From: Rathayibacter tanaceti
GTDB taxonomy: Bacteria; Actinomycetota; Actinomycetes; Actinomycetales; Microbacteriaceae
DNA length: 42,629 nucleotides
NCBI RefSeq assembly: GCF_001634385.1
Contig: NZ_LIIN01000007.1
Location: 1-42,629, forward strand
Reading direction: 5' to 3'
This document shows positions 1-11,126 of this stretch, piece by piece. The notes under the pieces are model-generated. The model was not told the DNA's origin. It was given only the letters and a program-made list of their open reading frames with translations, and searched no databases. The number at the start of each line of letters is the position of its first letter. Position 1 is the stretch's first letter. Made by a program: the position numbers and the translations under genes.

Positions 1-602
1 CGCTCCCATCAGCGTCAGCATCGCGCTGATGCTCTCGCCGTCGCGGACGCCACGCGGTGCACGCCGCGCACCTCACGCGACTTCGCTTGAATGCCGAGAC
101 GCCCCGCTGCGCCCACGATGGCCATCGCCGCCTCGTTGCCGGGGCAGACGACCTCGAGCGCTGCGGAGCGGCCGGGATCGGTCAGCGAGCCCTGCGCCAG
201 GAACGCGCCACGCCAGACGGCGGCCAGTTCCTCGCGGGAGCCCGTGGTCAGCCGGTTGGGGAGGCCTCGGACGGGCCGGCCGCGCTGGTCGAGCAGGCCC
301 GTCTGGCGCGCGAGCGTATCGCCGCCCTCGACGACGCGGACGAGCCAGCTCGTGGTCCGCCGGGATCCGCCGGCCGAGACGATGCTTCCCTCGCTCCGCA
401 CGCCGTAGAGCTCGGCGAGGTCACGTCGGACACGGGTCGCCAGGGGAGCCGAATCGAGCTCGACCTCGACTGCGAGGCGATGCGAGATGATGTGCAGTCC
501 TCCGGAGAAGCGGAGGATGGTCGCCAGCTCGGCGGCACGGACGGTGTTCTTGCGCGAGACGATCGCGACCAGTTCGCCCTTGACGTCTGCGGTGAGGGCC
601 AC
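1..602 (-). CDS. whiA: Sporulation/cell-division regulator WhiA, 5' two-thirds, frameshifted
   Basis: WhiA is a DNA-binding regulator with an N-terminal LAGLIDADG-like domain and a C-terminal helix-turn-helix; in actinomycetes it controls division and sporulation genes. The GTG start at 602 follows an AAGGAAG ribosome-binding site and opens with VALTADVKGELV. About 180 residues match the family up to REVRGVHRV. There the frame breaks at about 49-50: the continuation VRDGESISAMLTLMGA is in the next frame, so one base is missing. The HTH half (family length about 325 aa) lies beyond the window edge. It sits downstream of rapZ on the same strand, the usual actinobacterial order uvrC-rapZ-whiA. 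The break is probably a sequencing error, because whiA is widely conserved and reads cleanly on both sides. Confidence 0.93.
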
Positions 603-644
603 GGAGTCTTCCTTACGTCGGGTGCGCGGCGGAGCGCGCGGTGA

Positions 645-1520
645 TCATTCTCGGCCGAGGTCGCGATGCGCCACGTTGACGACGACACCCGGGAGCTCGG
701 CCAGCCGGGCCGCAATGCGGCCGGCCACCGCGACGGAGCGGTGCTTGCCTCCCGTGCAGCCGACGGCGATGGTCGCGTGGCGCTTGTTCTCGCGCTGGTA
801 GCCGTCGAGCACGGGGCGCAGAGCACGAGAGTAGGAGTCGATGAACTCCTCGGCGCCCTGCTGGGCCAGCACGTAGTCTCTCACCTCTTCATCGAGACCC
901 GTGTGCGGGCGCAGCTCCGGGATCCAGTAGGGGTTCGGCAGGAACCGCGCGTCCGCGACCATGTCGGCGTCGGTCGGCAGCCCGTACTTGAAGCCGAAGC
1001 TCATCACCGTGATCTGGAGCCCGGCCCGGCCGGCCTCCGCGAACCGCTCGGTGATGCTCGTGGCGAGCTGGTGGATGTTGAGGTCGGAGGTGTCGATCAC
1101 GATGTCGGCCGACTCTCGCAACTGGGCGAGTCTGGCCCGCTCGGCCGAGATGCCGTCGAGCAGTGTCCCCCGACCCTGGAGCGGATGCGGCCGACGCACC
1201 TGCTCGAAGCGTCGGACGAGAGCTGCGTCGGTCGCCTCGAGGAACACCACCCGAAGGTCGACCCCTGCACGGAGCTCCCGGACGATCTCACCGAGGTCAG
1301 CGAAGAAGTCGCGTCCACGCACATCGACGACGGCGGCGATCTTCGGGAGGGTGTCCCCCGCGCGCTGAGCGAGGTCGACGAGCGGCCGCAGCATCTGCGG
1401 CGGCAGATTGTCGACGACGTACCAGCCGAGGTCCTCCAGCGCGTTCGCGGCCGTCGATCGGCCGGCACCGGACATCCCCGTGACGATCAGCACGTCCTGC
1501 TGCTCGCTCTCCGTGCTCAT
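645..1520 (-). CDS. rapZ: RNase adapter protein RapZ (YvcJ family nucleotide-binding protein)
   Basis: P-loop NTPase of the RapZ/YvcJ family, 291 aa, full length. In E. coli RapZ targets the sRNA GlmZ for RNase E; in actinobacteria the RNA role is unproven. The Walker A motif GMSGAGRST is at residues 15-23. The C-terminal part has the conserved [14 protein letters not shown] and [12 protein letters not shown] blocks. I chose the ATG at 1520 because the open frame further upstream lies inside uvrC and has no family similarity. A TAGGCT hexamer at 1595-1600, overlapping the uvrC stop, and a GC-rich hairpin at 1569-1588 lie in the 77-nt gap to uvrC. They could be a promoter and leader structure, but this is weak evidence. 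Confidence 0.95.
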   Translation of the reverse strand: MSTESEQQDVLIVTGMSGAGRSTAANALEDLGWYVVDNLPPQMLRPLVDLAQRAGDTLPKIAAVVDVRGRDFFADLGEIVRELRAGVDLRVVFLEATDAALVRRFEQVRRPHPLQGRGTLLDGISAERARLAQLRESADIVIDTSDLNIHQLATSITERFAEAGRAGLQITVMSFGFKYGLPTDADMVADARFLPNPYWIPELRPHTGLDEEVRDYVLAQQGAEEFIDSYSRALRPVLDGYQRENKRHATIAVGCTGGKHRSVAVAGRIAARLAELPGVVVNVAHRDLGRE

Positions 1521-1597
1521 GCGCTCTCCGTGCTCGTGTCTGCTCGTGTGATCGGTGCGGGGCACCGGCCGCCTCCCCCGGAGGGCGGGCCTCCAGC

Positions 1598-3493
1598 CTA
1601 GGGCGTGCCCCGGACGGGCGCCCCGTCCGGATGAAGGTGCGCGTGGATCGCCGCGGCCAGGGTCGAACCGATGCCCTTGACCTCCGCGATCTCGGCGTCG
1701 CTCGCCTCGCGTAGACGCGTGACCGAGCCGAAGTGCTTGAGCAGATCGCGCACCCGCGCGGCACCGAGTCCGGAGACCTCCGCCAGCTGAGAGGAGATGT
1801 CGCGCTTGCGGCGCTGCCTCTGATGCGTGATGGCGAATCGATGCGCCTCGTCGCGGATCCGTTGGAAGAGGAACAGTGCGTCGCTGTTGCGGGGCAGGAT
1901 CACGGGGAAGTCGGAGTCGGGCAGCCAGATCTCCTCGAGCCGCTTGGCGATACCGCACAGGGTGATCCCGGACACTCCTGACTCGTCGAGCGCGCGCTGG
2001 GCCGCGGCCACCTGGGGCTGACCGCCGTCGACGATCAGCAGCTGCGGCGGGTAGGAGAACCGGCGCCGCTTCGCCTCGCCCGTCTCCGGATCGATGCCCG
2101 CGGGCTCGGCCGGCTCGCGCAGGTAGGCCAGCCTGCGGGTCAGCACCTGGTGGAGCGACTCCGTGTCGTCGGACGACTCCGCGATCGAGAAGCGGCGGTA
2201 CTGGTCCTTGCGAGGGAGGCCGTCCTCGAAGACCACCATCGACGCGACGATGTTCGTGCCGCTGAGGTGCGAGACGTCGTAGCACTCCATCCTCAGAGGC
2301 GCCTCTTCCATCCCGAGGGCGTCGCGGATGTCCTCCAGCGCCTGGGTGCGGGCGGTGAAGTCGGCCGAACGGCGGGTCTTGTAGAGCATGAGCGAGTGCC
2401 GGGCGTTCTGGGTCGCCGTCTCGAGCAGGGCGGCCTTGTCACCGCGTTGAGCGGCGCGCAGGCGCACGTTCGTGCCGCGGAGCCCGCTCAGCCACTGCTC
2501 GAGGGCGTCCGTGTCGTCCGGGAGCTCGGGGACGACGACCTCTCGGGGTGGGATGTCACCGGTCTCGTAAGCAGCTTGGAGTGCCGTGTCGACCAGCTCG
2601 GCGGTGCTCATGTCGAGCTCCTTGTCGACCACCCAGCCCCGCTCGCCACGGATCCGACCACCGCGGACGCGGAACTGCTGCACCGAGGCGGCGAGCTCGT
2701 CGTGGACGATGGCGTAGAGATCGACGTCGACGTTGTCCTTCAGCACGACCGCGCTCTTGGCGAGAACGGCGTCGAGGGCGGATGCCTGATCGCGCAGCTT
2801 CGCGGCCCGCTCGTACTGGAAGTCGGCCGCTGCCTCGCGCATCTCCTTCTCGAGCTCGCCGATCATCCGCCGGTCGTGACTGCCCATGAAGGCGACGAAG
2901 CGGTCGACCATCTCGCGATGCTCGGCGAAGGTGACGCGGTGCGAGCACGGCCCGCCGCAACGACCGATCTGGGAGGCGAAGCAGGGCTTGCCGCTCTGCA
3001 TCGCGCGCTTGTAGTTCGAGTCGTTGCAGGTCCGTATGGGGAAGGCCTTGATCATCAGGTCGATGGTCTCGTGGATGGCCCAGATCTTGGGGTAGGGCCC
3101 GAAGTAGCGGGCCTTACGGATCTTGGCGTTGCGGGTGACCATCACCCGCGGTGCCTCGTCCCCCAGGGTCACCGCCATATAGGGATACGACTTGTCGTCT
3201 CGGAACTTGACGTTGAAGGGAGGATCGAACTCGTTGATCCAGGTGAACTCGAGCTGGAGCGCTTCCACGTCGGTGCCGACGACGGTCCACTCGACGCCCG
3301 AGGCGGACGTGACCATCCTCCGGGTGCGCTCGTGCAAGCTCGGCAGCGGAGCGAAGTAGTTGCTCAGGCGGGCGCGGAGGTTCTTGGCCTTGCCCACATA
3401 GAGCACCCTGCCCCGGGAGTCCCTGAAGCGGTACACCCCGGGGAGTGTAGGGATCTCGCCCGGCTTCGGCCGGAAGTCGACTGTCTGGGTCAT
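1598..3493 (-). CDS. uvrC: Excinuclease ABC subunit C
   Basis: UvrC makes both incisions around a lesion after UvrA/UvrB loading. The protein is 631 aa, typical length. The N-terminal GIY-YIG nuclease domain shows [22 protein letters not shown] at about residues 20-40. A UVR (UvrB-binding) motif is near residues 205-240. The RNase H-like second nuclease domain contains [11 protein letters not shown] and [11 protein letters not shown]. The tandem helix-hairpin-helix tail contains [17 protein letters not shown] and [12 protein letters not shown]. The ATG at 3493 ([11 protein letters not shown]) is the only start consistent with the family; frame upstream of it overlaps the end of uvrA. It lies 25 nt downstream of uvrA, so the two are likely cotranscribed. 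Confidence 0.97.
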   Translation of the reverse strand: MTQTVDFRPKPGEIPTLPGVYRFRDSRGRVLYVGKAKNLRARLSNYFAPLPSLHERTRRMVTSASGVEWTVVGTDVEALQLEFTWINEFDPPFNVKFRDDKSYPYMAVTLGDEAPRVMVTRNAKIRKARYFGPYPKIWAIHETIDLMIKAFPIRTCNDSNYKRAMQSGKPCFASQIGRCGGPCSHRVTFAEHREMVDRFVAFMGSHDRRMIGELEKEMREAAADFQYERAAKLRDQASALDAVLAKSAVVLKDNVDVDLYAIVHDELAASVQQFRVRGGRIRGERGWVVDKELDMSTAELVDTALQAAYETGDIPPREVVVPELPDDTDALEQWLSGLRGTNVRLRAAQRGDKAALLETATQNARHSLMLYKTRRSADFTARTQALEDIRDALGMEEAPLRMECYDVSHLSGTNIVASMVVFEDGLPRKDQYRRFSIAESSDDTESLHQVLTRRLAYLREPAEPAGIDPETGEAKRRRFSYPPQLLIVDGGQPQVAAAQRALDESGVSGITLCGIAKRLEEIWLPDSDFPVILPRNSDALFLFQRIRDEAHRFAITHQRQRRKRDISSQLAEVSGLGAARVRDLLKHFGSVTRLREASDAEIAEVKGIGSTLAAAIHAHLHPDGAPVRGTP

Positions 3494-3518
3494 TCCTCGC
3501 GCTCGTCCGTCGCCACGC

Positions 3519-6440
3519 TCAGCCGAGGATCTCGGCCAGGAACATGCCCGTGTGGCTCCCCTCGACCTTGGCCACATGCTCGGGTGTGCCGACCGCGACC
3601 ACCTGGCCGCCGCCCGCGCCACCCTCGGGGCCCATGTCGATCAGCCAGTCCGCCGACTTGATCACGTCGAGGTTGTGCTCGATGGTGATCACGGTGTTGC
3701 CCTTGTCGACCAAGCCGTTGAGCACGAGAAGGAGCTTCCGGACGTCCTCGAAGTGCAGGCCCGTCGTCGGCTCGTCGAGCACGTAGACGCTGCGGCCGTT
3801 GGAGCGACGCTGCAGCTCGGTGGCGAGCTTGACCCGCTGCGCCTCGCCTCCGGAGAGCGTGGTCGCGCTCTGTCCCAAGCGGACGTAGCCGAGGCCGACA
3901 TCGACGAGGGTCTTGAGGAAGCGGTGGATCGCGGTGATCGGCTCGAAGAACCCTGCGGCCTCGGCGATCGGCATGTCAAGGACCTCCGCGATGCTCTTGC
4001 CCTTGTAGTGGACGGACAGCGTGTCCCGGTTGTAGCGCGCTCCGCCGCAAACCTCGCACGAGACGTAGACGTCGGGCAGGAAGTTCATCTCGATCTTGAT
4101 CGTGCCGTCTCCCGAGCAGGCCTCGCAGCGACCACCCTTCACGTTAAAGCTGAACCGGCCAGGGAGGTAGCCGCGCGCCTTCGCCTCCGTCGTCTCGGCG
4201 AAGAGATTGCGGATGCGATCGAAGACGCCCGTGTAGGTGGCGGGGTTCGAGCGCGGAGTGCGGCCGATCGGGTTCTGGTCGACGTGCACGACCTTGTCGA
4301 GGTTCTCGAGCCCGGTGACGCGGGTGTGCTTGCCCGGCACCTTGCGCGCACCGTTGAGCTGGTTGGCCAGCACCCGGTAGAGGATGTCATTGACGAGCGT
4401 GCTCTTGCCCGAACCCGACACGCCGGTGACCGCGACGAAGGTGCCCAACGGGAACTCGGCATCGACCTTGCGAAGGTTGTTGGCGTTCGCGCCGACGACC
4501 TTGATCATGCGCCTGCGGTCGATCTTGCGACGCTTCTTCGGAACCTCTATCGCCCTCCGGCCCGAGACGTAGTCCCCCGTCAGGGAGTGCGTGTTCTCGA
4601 GCAGGGACTCGTAGGAGCCTGAGTGGACGACCGTGCCGCCGTTGACTCCGGCTCCCGGGCCGATGTCGACGATCCAGTCGGCGGTGCGGATGGTGTCCTC
4701 GTCGTGCTCGACCACGATCAGCGTGTTGCCGAGATCGCGCAGCTTGATCAGGGTGTCGATCAGTCGACGGTTGTCTCGTTGATGCAGGCCGATGCTGGGC
4801 TCGTCGAGGACGTAGAGCACGCCCGTCAGGCCTGAGCCGATCTGGGTCGCGAGGCGGATGCGCTGTGCCTCACCGCCCGACAGGGAGGCCGCGGCGCGAG
4901 AGAGGTTGAGGTAGTTGAGGCCGACCTCGATGAGGAAGTCGATGCGGGCGCGGATCTCGCGGAGGACCTGAGCGGCGATGTGGGCCTCGCGGTCGGTCAG
5001 CTCGAGTCGGCTCATGAACTCCTGGGCGTCACCGAGGCTTAGGTCGGCGACGTCGGCGATGCTGGCACCGTGCACGAGAACGGCGAGGACCTCGGGCTTG
5101 AGGCGCGAGCCCTTGCAGACCGGGCAGGGCACTTCGCGGAGGAACTCGGACCAGCGGGTGCGCTGGACGTCGGTCTCGGCCTGGACGAACTGGCGCTCGA
5201 TGTAGGGGACGACGCCCTCGAAACCCGAGGTATAGCTCATCTCTCGGCCGTAGCGGTTCTTCCACTTGACCTTGACCTCGAAGTTGTCCCCGTGCAGGAC
5301 CGCCTGCTGCACCTCGGTGCTGAGGCGTTTCCACGGGGTGGACAGTGAGAACCCGAGATCGCGCGCCAAGCCGTCGAGAAGCTTCTCGTAGTACTGGAAG
5401 AGGCCCTTGCCCTGCGTCGTCCACGGGATGATGACGCCCTCGGCGATGCTGAGATCGGGGTCGCCCAGGAGCAGCTCGTCGTCGACGGACATGCGCGTCC
5501 CGAGACCGGAGCACTCGGGACACGCTCCGAACGGCGCGTTGAAGGAGAAGGTGCGCGGCTCGATCTCGGTGAGGGAGATCGGGTGGTTGTTGGGGCAGGA
5601 GAGCTTCTCGGAGTAGGTGGTCCACGCGCCGTCGCCCTCGCCGTCGACGAAGTTGATCTGCACGATCCCGTCGGTGAGGCGCAGGGCGGTCTCGAGAGAG
5701 TCGGTCAGGCGGCCGAGGATGTCGGGCCCCGCGACGAGGCGGTCGACGACGACCGAGATGTCGTGCTTGAACTGCTTCTTGAGGGTCGGTGGCTCGCTCA
5801 GCTGGATGAGCTTCCCGTCGACCAGCGCGCGCGAGTAGCCGCCGGCTGTCAGCTCCTTGAAGAGGTCGACGAACTCGCCCTTCTTCTGGGAGACGACGGG
5901 GCTGAGGATCTGGTACCGGGTGCCGGACTCGAGCTCCATCAGCTGGTCGGCGATCTGCTGGACGGTCTGCGCCGAGATCCGCTCGCTGCAGATCGGGCAG
6001 TGCGGCACGCCGATGCGCGCCCAGAGCAGCCGCATGTAGTCGAAGATCTCGGTGATCGTGCCGACCGTCGAGCGCGGGTTGCGGTTCGTCGACTTCTGGT
6101 CGATCGACACCGCGGGGCTGAGTCCCTCGATGAAATCGACATCGGGCCGGTCCACCTGTCCCAGGAACTGCCGGGCGTAGGCCGAGAGGGACTCGACGTA
6201 CCGGCGCTGGCCCTCCGCGAAGATCGTGTCGAAGGCGAGGGACGACTTGCCCGAGCCCGACAGACCGGTGAACACGACCATCGAATCACGCGGAATCTCG
6301 AGGTCGACGTTCTGCAGATTGTGTACTCGGGCGCCGCTCACCACCAGCTTCGAGACGGACTCGTCGAGCGAGGACACGAAGCGGTGGAGCGAGGGGGACG
6401 GGGTGGAGGAGGGGTCCGTAACGGCGTTCAGGATCGACAC
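3519..6440 (-). CDS. uvrA: Excinuclease ABC subunit A
   Basis: UvrA is the damage-recognising ABC ATPase of nucleotide excision repair. The gene is full length (973 aa) and unbroken. The first Walker A is GLSGSGKSS (residues 59-67) and the second is GVSGSGKST. Two ABC signatures ([14 protein letters not shown] and [14 protein letters not shown]) are each followed by a VLDEP Walker B. Zinc-finger cysteines appear as CPIC, CPEC and the C-terminal CEAC/CEVC pairs. The GTG start at 6440 ([10 protein letters not shown]) gives about 30 residues before the core begins at [12 protein letters not shown]. It is supported by a TACACT -10 element exactly 6 nt upstream, which implies leaderless transcription. 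uvrB is directly upstream on the same strand. Confidence 0.98.
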   Translation of the reverse strand: MSILNAVTDPSSTPSPSLHRFVSSLDESVSKLVVSGARVHNLQNVDLEIPRDSMVVFTGLSGSGKSSLAFDTIFAEGQRRYVESLSAYARQFLGQVDRPDVDFIEGLSPAVSIDQKSTNRNPRSTVGTITEIFDYMRLLWARIGVPHCPICSERISAQTVQQIADQLMELESGTRYQILSPVVSQKKGEFVDLFKELTAGGYSRALVDGKLIQLSEPPTLKKQFKHDISVVVDRLVAGPDILGRLTDSLETALRLTDGIVQINFVDGEGDGAWTTYSEKLSCPNNHPISLTEIEPRTFSFNAPFGACPECSGLGTRMSVDDELLLGDPDLSIAEGVIIPWTTQGKGLFQYYEKLLDGLARDLGFSLSTPWKRLSTEVQQAVLHGDNFEVKVKWKNRYGREMSYTSGFEGVVPYIERQFVQAETDVQRTRWSEFLREVPCPVCKGSRLKPEVLAVLVHGASIADVADLSLGDAQEFMSRLELTDREAHIAAQVLREIRARIDFLIEVGLNYLNLSRAAASLSGGEAQRIRLATQIGSGLTGVLYVLDEPSIGLHQRDNRRLIDTLIKLRDLGNTLIVVEHDEDTIRTADWIVDIGPGAGVNGGTVVHSGSYESLLENTHSLTGDYVSGRRAIEVPKKRRKIDRRRMIKVVGANANNLRKVDAEFPLGTFVAVTGVSGSGKSTLVNDILYRVLANQLNGARKVPGKHTRVTGLENLDKVVHVDQNPIGRTPRSNPATYTGVFDRIRNLFAETTEAKARGYLPGRFSFNVKGGRCEACSGDGTIKIEMNFLPDVYVSCEVCGGARYNRDTLSVHYKGKSIAEVLDMPIAEAAGFFEPITAIHRFLKTLVDVGLGYVRLGQSATTLSGGEAQRVKLATELQRRSNGRSVYVLDEPTTGLHFEDVRKLLLVLNGLVDKGNTVITIEHNLDVIKSADWLIDMGPEGGAGGGQVVAVGTPEHVAKVEGSHTGMFLAEILG

Positions 6441-6446
6441 TCCGAA

Positions 6447-6452
6447 AGTGTA
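6447..6452 (-). promoter_or_regulatory. -10 element of uvrA (leaderless type)
   Basis: TACACT on the minus strand, 6 nt before the GTG at 6440. The spacing places the transcription start at or next to the start codon. There is no clear -35 element and no Shine-Dalgarno sequence. Confidence 0.55.
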
Positions 6453-6503
6453 AGCGGAGCCACCGACATCGCCCGCGACGTTCGCTGGACGCTGATCCCG
6501 AGG

Positions 6504-6529
6504 CCTCTCGTCTGGAGAATCACGAGAGG
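6504..6529 (-). terminator. Terminator-like hairpin over the uvrB stop codon
   Basis: A perfect 8-bp inverted repeat (CCTCTCGT / ACGAGAGG) with a 10-nt loop. The stem begins in the last uvrB codons and the TGA is in the loop. There is no U tract, so it may be a weak or Rho-assisted terminator, or a 3'-end stabilising stem. Confidence 0.45.
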
Positions 6530-8586
6530 TGACCCGCCTTCTCCATCTGCCTCAGCTCGCGCTTGAGCTCCTGGACCTCGTCGCGCAGACGCGCGGCCAA
6601 CTCGAACTTGAGCTCGCCCGCAGCCTGCAGCATCTGGCCGTTGAGGTCGGCGATGATCTCCTCGAGATCGTTGCCTCCGTTGGCCGCGAGGCCCTGTCGG
6701 CGGAGGTTCGGCGTCGGGCTCTTCTTCGTGGAGTCGCGGCCGGCCAGAAGCTTCGCGGTGTCGGCTCCCTCACGCGCGAGCGCGTCGGTGATGTCGGCGA
6801 TCTTCTTGCGCAGCGGTGTGGGATCGATGCCGTGCTCAAGGTTGTAGGCGACCTGCTTCTCGCGCCGGCGATCGGTCTCGTCGATGGCGAGGCGCATCGA
6901 GTCGGTGATCTTGTCGGCGTACATGTGCACCTCACCCGAGACGTTGCGGGCCGCTCGCCCGATCGTCTGAATGAGCGAGGTGGACGAGCGGAGGAAGCCC
7001 TCCTTGTCGGCGTCGAGGATCGCGACGAGCGAGACCTCTGGCAGGTCGAGGCCCTCTCGCAGCAGGTTGATGCCGACGAGGACGTCGTACACCCCGGCGC
7101 GCAACTCCGAGAGGAGCTCGACCCGGCGGAGCGTGTCGACATCGGAGTGGAGGTAGCGGACGCGCACGCCGGCCTCGGTGAGGAAGTCGGTGAGCTCCTC
7201 CGCCATCCGCTTGGTCAGCGTCGTGACGAGCACGCGCTCATCGCGCTCGGTGCGCCGCGTGATCTCCTCGAGGAGATCATCGATCTGGCCCTTGGTCGGC
7301 TTCACGACGATCTCGGGGTCGATGAGACCCGTCGGGCGGATGATCTGCTCGACGATCCCGTCGGCGATCCCCATCTCGTAGCGGCCGGGCGTGGCCGAGA
7401 GGTAGACGGTCTGCCCGACACGGGTCTTGAACTCCTCCCACTTCAGCGGGCGGTTGTCCATCGCCGAGGGCAGGCGGAAGCCGTGCTCGACGAGCGTGCG
7501 CTTCCGAGAGGCGTCACCCTCGTACATCGCGCCGATCTGTGGCACCGTGACGTGCGACTCGTCGATGACGACGAGGAAGTCGTCCGGGAAGTAGTCGAGC
7601 AGGCAGTGCGGCGCCTCGCCCGATTCACGGCCGTCGATGTGCCGCGAATAGTTCTCGATGCCGGAGCAGAAGCCGATCTGCTGCATCATCTCGAGGTCGA
7701 ACGTCGTGCGCATCCTCAGCCGCTGCGCCTCGAGGAGCTTGTTCTGCTTCTCGAGGTCGGCCAGCCGCACCTCGAGCTCCTGCTGGATGGTGTCGATCGC
7801 GCGGTGCATGACGTCCTGGCTGGCGACGTAGTGCGAGCCGGGGAACACGGACACGGAGTCGAGCTTGCGCACGATGTCGCCGGTGAGCGGGTGCAGCGTG
7901 TAGAGCGCCTCGATCTCGTCGCCGAACATCTCGATCCGGATCGCGAGCTCCTCGTACATCGGGATGATCTCGATCGTGTCGCCCCGCACCCGGAAGGTGC
8001 CGCGGGCGAAGTCGACGTCGTTGCGGGCGTACTGCATCGAGACGAACTTGCGGATCAACCGGTCGCGATCGACTCGCTGGCCGACCTGGAGCGCCACCAT
8101 CGCTTCGAGGTACTGCTCGGGCTGACCGAGGCCGTAGATGCAGGAGACGGTGGACACGACGATCACATCGCGACGGCTCAGGAGCGAGTTGGTGGTGGAG
8201 TGTCGGAGCCGTTCGACCTCGGCGTTGACCGAGCTGTCCTTCTCGATGAAGGTGTCGGTCTGGGGCACGTAGGCCTCAGGCTGGTAGTAGTCGTAGTACG
8301 AGACGAAGTACTCGACAGCGTTGTTCGGGAAGAGCTCGCGGAACTCGTTGGCGAGCTGAGCGGCGAGCGTCTTGTTGTGGGCCAGCACGAGCGTCGGGCG
8401 TTGCACCGCCTCGACGAGCCAGGCGGTGGTCGCCGATTTGCCGGTTCCGGTGGCGCCGAGGAGGACGACGTCGGTCTCTCCGGCGTTGATCCGGGCGCTC
8501 AGGTCGGCGATCGCCGCCGGCTGGTCACCGCTCGGCTTGTACTCGCTGACGACCTCGAACGGGTGCACGGCACGGGTTGGCTCCAT
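6520..8586 (-). CDS. uvrB: Excinuclease ABC subunit B
   Basis: UvrB is the helicase-like damage-verification subunit that receives DNA from UvrA and recruits UvrC. It is 688 aa from the ATG at 8586 ([20 protein letters not shown]). Landmarks are Walker [11 protein letters not shown], the beta-hairpin [12 protein letters not shown], the DEAD-like DESHV, helicase motif VI region QTIGRAARN, and a C-terminal UVR domain ([24 protein letters not shown], split across the hairpin helices). An alternative ATG 10 codons upstream is less likely, because TACGCT sits 7 nt before the chosen ATG. No frameshift is visible. Confidence 0.98.
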   Translation of the reverse strand: MEPTRAVHPFEVVSEYKPSGDQPAAIADLSARINAGETDVVLLGATGTGKSATTAWLVEAVQRPTLVLAHNKTLAAQLANEFRELFPNNAVEYFVSYYDYYQPEAYVPQTDTFIEKDSSVNAEVERLRHSTTNSLLSRRDVIVVSTVSCIYGLGQPEQYLEAMVALQVGQRVDRDRLIRKFVSMQYARNDVDFARGTFRVRGDTIEIIPMYEELAIRIEMFGDEIEALYTLHPLTGDIVRKLDSVSVFPGSHYVASQDVMHRAIDTIQQELEVRLADLEKQNKLLEAQRLRMRTTFDLEMMQQIGFCSGIENYSRHIDGRESGEAPHCLLDYFPDDFLVVIDESHVTVPQIGAMYEGDASRKRTLVEHGFRLPSAMDNRPLKWEEFKTRVGQTVYLSATPGRYEMGIADGIVEQIIRPTGLIDPEIVVKPTKGQIDDLLEEITRRTERDERVLVTTLTKRMAEELTDFLTEAGVRVRYLHSDVDTLRRVELLSELRAGVYDVLVGINLLREGLDLPEVSLVAILDADKEGFLRSSTSLIQTIGRAARNVSGEVHMYADKITDSMRLAIDETDRRREKQVAYNLEHGIDPTPLRKKIADITDALAREGADTAKLLAGRDSTKKSPTPNLRRQGLAANGGNDLEEIIADLNGQMLQAAGELKFELAARLRDEVQELKRELRQMEKAGHLS

Positions 8587-8593
8587 GGTTCGA

Positions 8594-8599
8594 AGCGTA
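8594..8599 (-). promoter_or_regulatory. -10 element of uvrB (leaderless type)
   Basis: TACGCT on the minus strand, 7 nt upstream of the uvrB ATG at 8586. It fits the leaderless spacing seen repeatedly in this window and helps choose this start over the in-frame ATG further upstream. Confidence 0.55.
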
Positions 8600-8758
8600 G
8601 CCGCGACCACCGACACGAGAGCTCTGGTGCGCTTCCGGCGAACGGACTCCTGCCCCCGACGTCTCGAACCGCTCGAGCGGCAGGGATCCCGTCACCCGTC
8701 GACCGGGTACAGCGAGGCAAGCGCTCCCGTGCACGGACGCCCTGCGGATCGCACGGGG

Positions 8759-9355
8759 TCAGCGTGCGAGGTTCGCCCAGAGCGCGTCCGTCCGCGCGAG
8801 CGTCTCCTCGAGGGTTCCGGAGGAATCGATCACGACGTCGGCGAGGGCCAGCCGCTCCTCATCGCTCGCCTGCGACGAGATCCGGGCGCGCGCCTCCTCC
8901 TCCGTCATGCCGCGCAGAGCGACCAGGCGCTCGACGCGGACCTCCTGCGGGGCGTGCACCACGACGACCTCGTCGAACTCCCCTGCGCCTCGACCCTCGG
9001 CGAGAAGGGGGACGTCGTAGACCACGACGGCGTCAGGATCCGCCGTGGACGCCTCCGCGAACAGGCGCTGCGAGCGGAGAGTCACCGCCGGGTGGGTGAT
9101 CGCATTCAGGTCGGCTCGAGCAGCCTCATCCGAGAACACGATCGCCCCGAGCGCCGCACGGTCGAGAGATCCGTCGGAGCGGATCACGGAGGGTCCGAAG
9201 CGCTGGGCTATGGCCGCCAGTGCGGGCTCACCCGGCTCGACGACCTCTCGGGCGAGCCGGTCGGCGTCGACCACCACGGCCCCGCGCTCGGCGAGTCGAC
9301 GGGCGACGGTGGATTTGCCCGAAGCGATGCCTCCGGTGAGCGCGACGAGATGCAC
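8759..9355 (-). CDS. coaE: Dephospho-CoA kinase
   Basis: Catalyses the last step of coenzyme A synthesis, ATP-dependent 3'-phosphorylation of dephospho-CoA. It is 198 aa, the bacterial length; some actinobacteria carry a longer version with a C-terminal UPF0157 domain, absent here. The P-loop GGIASGKST is at residues 8-16, and VVDADRLAREVVEPG and VYDVPLLAEG are family motifs. The GTG start at 9355 (VHLVALTGG) is preceded at 6 nt by TAGGCT, suggesting its own leaderless promoter although it follows rpsA. Synteny with rpsA matches M. tuberculosis rpsA-coaE. Confidence 0.96.
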   Translation of the reverse strand: MHLVALTGGIASGKSTVARRLAERGAVVVDADRLAREVVEPGEPALAAIAQRFGPSVIRSDGSLDRAALGAIVFSDEAARADLNAITHPAVTLRSQRLFAEASTADPDAVVVYDVPLLAEGRGAGEFDEVVVVHAPQEVRVERLVALRGMTEEEARARISSQASDEERLALADVVIDSSGTLEETLARTDALWANLAR

Positions 9356-9361
9356 TGGACC

Positions 9362-9367
9362 AGCCTA
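9362..9367 (-). promoter_or_regulatory. -10 element of coaE (leaderless type)
   Basis: TAGGCT on the minus strand, 6 nt upstream of the coaE GTG. It lies just downstream of the rpsA terminator hairpin, so coaE probably has its own promoter. Confidence 0.55.
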
Positions 9368-9386
9368 GCCACTGCTCCGGAGACGC

Positions 9387-9419
9387 CGAACGGCCGGCCC
9401 CGAGGGGACCGGCCGTTCG
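9387..9419 (-). terminator. rpsA terminator hairpin
   Basis: A perfect 11-bp inverted repeat (CGAACGGCCGG / CCGGCCGTTCG) with a short loop starts 17 nt after the rpsA stop. It is the strongest hairpin in this intergenic gap. There is no U run behind it, which is usual for high-GC actinobacteria. Confidence 0.75.
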
Positions 9420-9436
9420 ATGCGTGGTGCTCGCAA

Positions 9437-10890
9437 TCAGTTGCTCGAGGAGAGCTTCTCGCGGAGTGCGGCGAGCGACTCGTCGTCGGCGAGAGTGCCT
9501 CCGGTGGTCGACTCGCCGGTGAACCCGGCACCGACCGAGACGCCCTCGGAGACGGTGGCCGCTTCCTCCTGCGACTTGGCGACCTGCGCCTTGTGGGCCT
9601 CCCAGCGAGCCTGAGCCGAGGCGTACTCGAGCTCCCAGGCCTCGCGCTGGGTCTCGAAGCCTCGCGCCACTCGTTGGTCTCGGGGTCGAAGCCCTCGGGG
9701 TACTTGTAGTTCCCCTGCTCGTCGTACTCGGTCGCCATGCCGTAGAGCGCGGGATCGAACTCCGTGCCCTCCGGGTCGACGCCCTCGTTCGCCTGCTTGA
9801 GCGAGAGGGAGATACGGCGACGATCGAGATCGATGTCGATGACCTTGACGAACACCTCTTCACCGACCGACACGACCTGCTCGGCGAGCTCGACGTGCTT
9901 GCCTGACAGCTCGGAGATGTGGACGAGGCCCTCGATGCCGTCCGCGACGCGGACGAACGCACCGAACGGGACCAGCTTCGTGACCTTGCCCGGCGCGACC
10001 TGACCGATCGCGTGGGTGCGGGCGAAGACCTGCCACGGGTCCTCCTGGGTCGCCTTGAGCGAGAGCGACACGCGCTCGCGGTCGAGGTCGACCTCGAGGA
10101 TCTCGACGGTGACCTCCTGGCCCACCTCGACGACCTCGGAGGCGTGCTCGATGTGCTTCCACGACAGCTCGGAGACGTGCACGAGACCGTCGACGCCGCC
10201 CAGGTCGACGAACGCACCGAAGTTGACGATGGAGGACACGACGCCCTTGCGGACCTGACCCTTGTGCAGGTTGTTCAGGAACGTGGTGCGGCTCTCGGAC
10301 TGCGTCTGCTCGAGGAGCGCGCGACGCGACAGGACCACGTTGTTGCGGTTCTTGTCGAGCTCGAGGATCTTCGCCTCGATCTCCTGGCCGAGGTACGGCG
10401 TGAGGTCGCGCACGCGTCGCAGCTCGATGAGCGAGGCCGGGAGGAAGCCGCGCAGGCCGATGTCGACGATGAGACCCCCCTTGACAACCTCGATGACCGA
10501 GCCGGTGACGACACCGTCGGACTCCTTGATCTTCTCGACGTCGCCCCAGGCGCGCTCGTACTGGGCGCGCTTCTTCGAGAGGATCAGACGACCCTCCTTG
10601 TCCTCCTTCTGCAGGACGAGGGCTTCGACGCTGTCGCCCACGTTGACGACCTCCGACGGGTCGACGTCGTGCTTGATGGAGAGCTCGCGCGAGGGGATGA
10701 CACCCTCGGTCTTGTACCCGACGTCGAGGAGGACCTCGTCGCGGTCGATCTTCACGACGGTGCCTTCGATGAGGTCTCCGTCGTTGAAGAACTTCAGTGT
10801 CTTTTCGACCGCGGCAAGAAAGTCTTCAGCAGACCCGATGTCGTTGATCGCGACCTGCTTGGTTGCCTTGTCGGTCGTTGCGGTTGTCAT
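9437..10890 (-). CDS. rpsA: 30S ribosomal protein S1, frameshifted near the 3' end
   Basis: S1 binds mRNA on the small ribosomal subunit. The ATG at 10890 (MTTATTDKATKQVAIND) begins four S1 OB-fold repeats: DGDLIEGTVVKIDRDEVLLD, SDGVVTGSVIEVVKGGLIVD, KGQVRKGVVSSIVNFGAFVD and the IGQVAPGKVTKLVPFGAFVR repeat, the four-domain actinobacterial form. After NEWRE the frame breaks at 9660-9661. One G is missing (GAGGC where GAGGGC is expected), and the true tail GFETQREAWELEYASAQARW...EKLSSSN continues in the next frame to 9437. The repaired product is 484 aa. S1 is essential, so this is almost certainly a homopolymer error. The gene has its own promoter and terminator. Confidence 0.96.
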
Positions 10891-11076
10891 TAAGGGATGC
10901 TCCAGGATGGATGGGTCTCGGGCTGCGGGCACCGGCCGGCCTGTCGGCTCAGCGGAGTGGTGACCACTGCGATGGTGAGGAGGGTGACTCCGGCCCGGAG
11001 GCGACGATCGGCACGACCGGCGGGCCGGCCCTCCTCGCGCGCCGCAGGCACGGCGACGCCACAGATGTGACACCCC

Positions 11077-11106
11077 AGCGTAGCCGGACCGGGAGGCGGG
11101 TGGCAA
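11077..11106 (-). promoter_or_regulatory. rpsA promoter (-35 TTGCCA, -10 TACGCT)
   Basis: On the minus strand TTGCCA (11101-11106) and TACGCT (11077-11082) are separated by 18 nt, the best sigma-70-like pair in the window. It implies a 5' leader of about 180 nt before the rpsA ATG. The rest of 10891-11126 is GC-rich non-coding sequence in which I see no gene. A long leader would suit autogenous control of S1, but that is inference. Confidence 0.5.
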
Positions 11107-11126
11107 TCTCCGGCGGTGGTCGGTCC

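Noticed and set aside
645-2285. RapZ with a 255-residue N-terminal extension
   Set aside because: The extension lies inside uvrC in another frame and is Arg/Pro-rich; RapZ begins at the ATG at 1520.
6529-9099. 856-codon open frame on the plus strand
   Set aside because: Antisense to uvrB and part of coaE; no recognisable domain.
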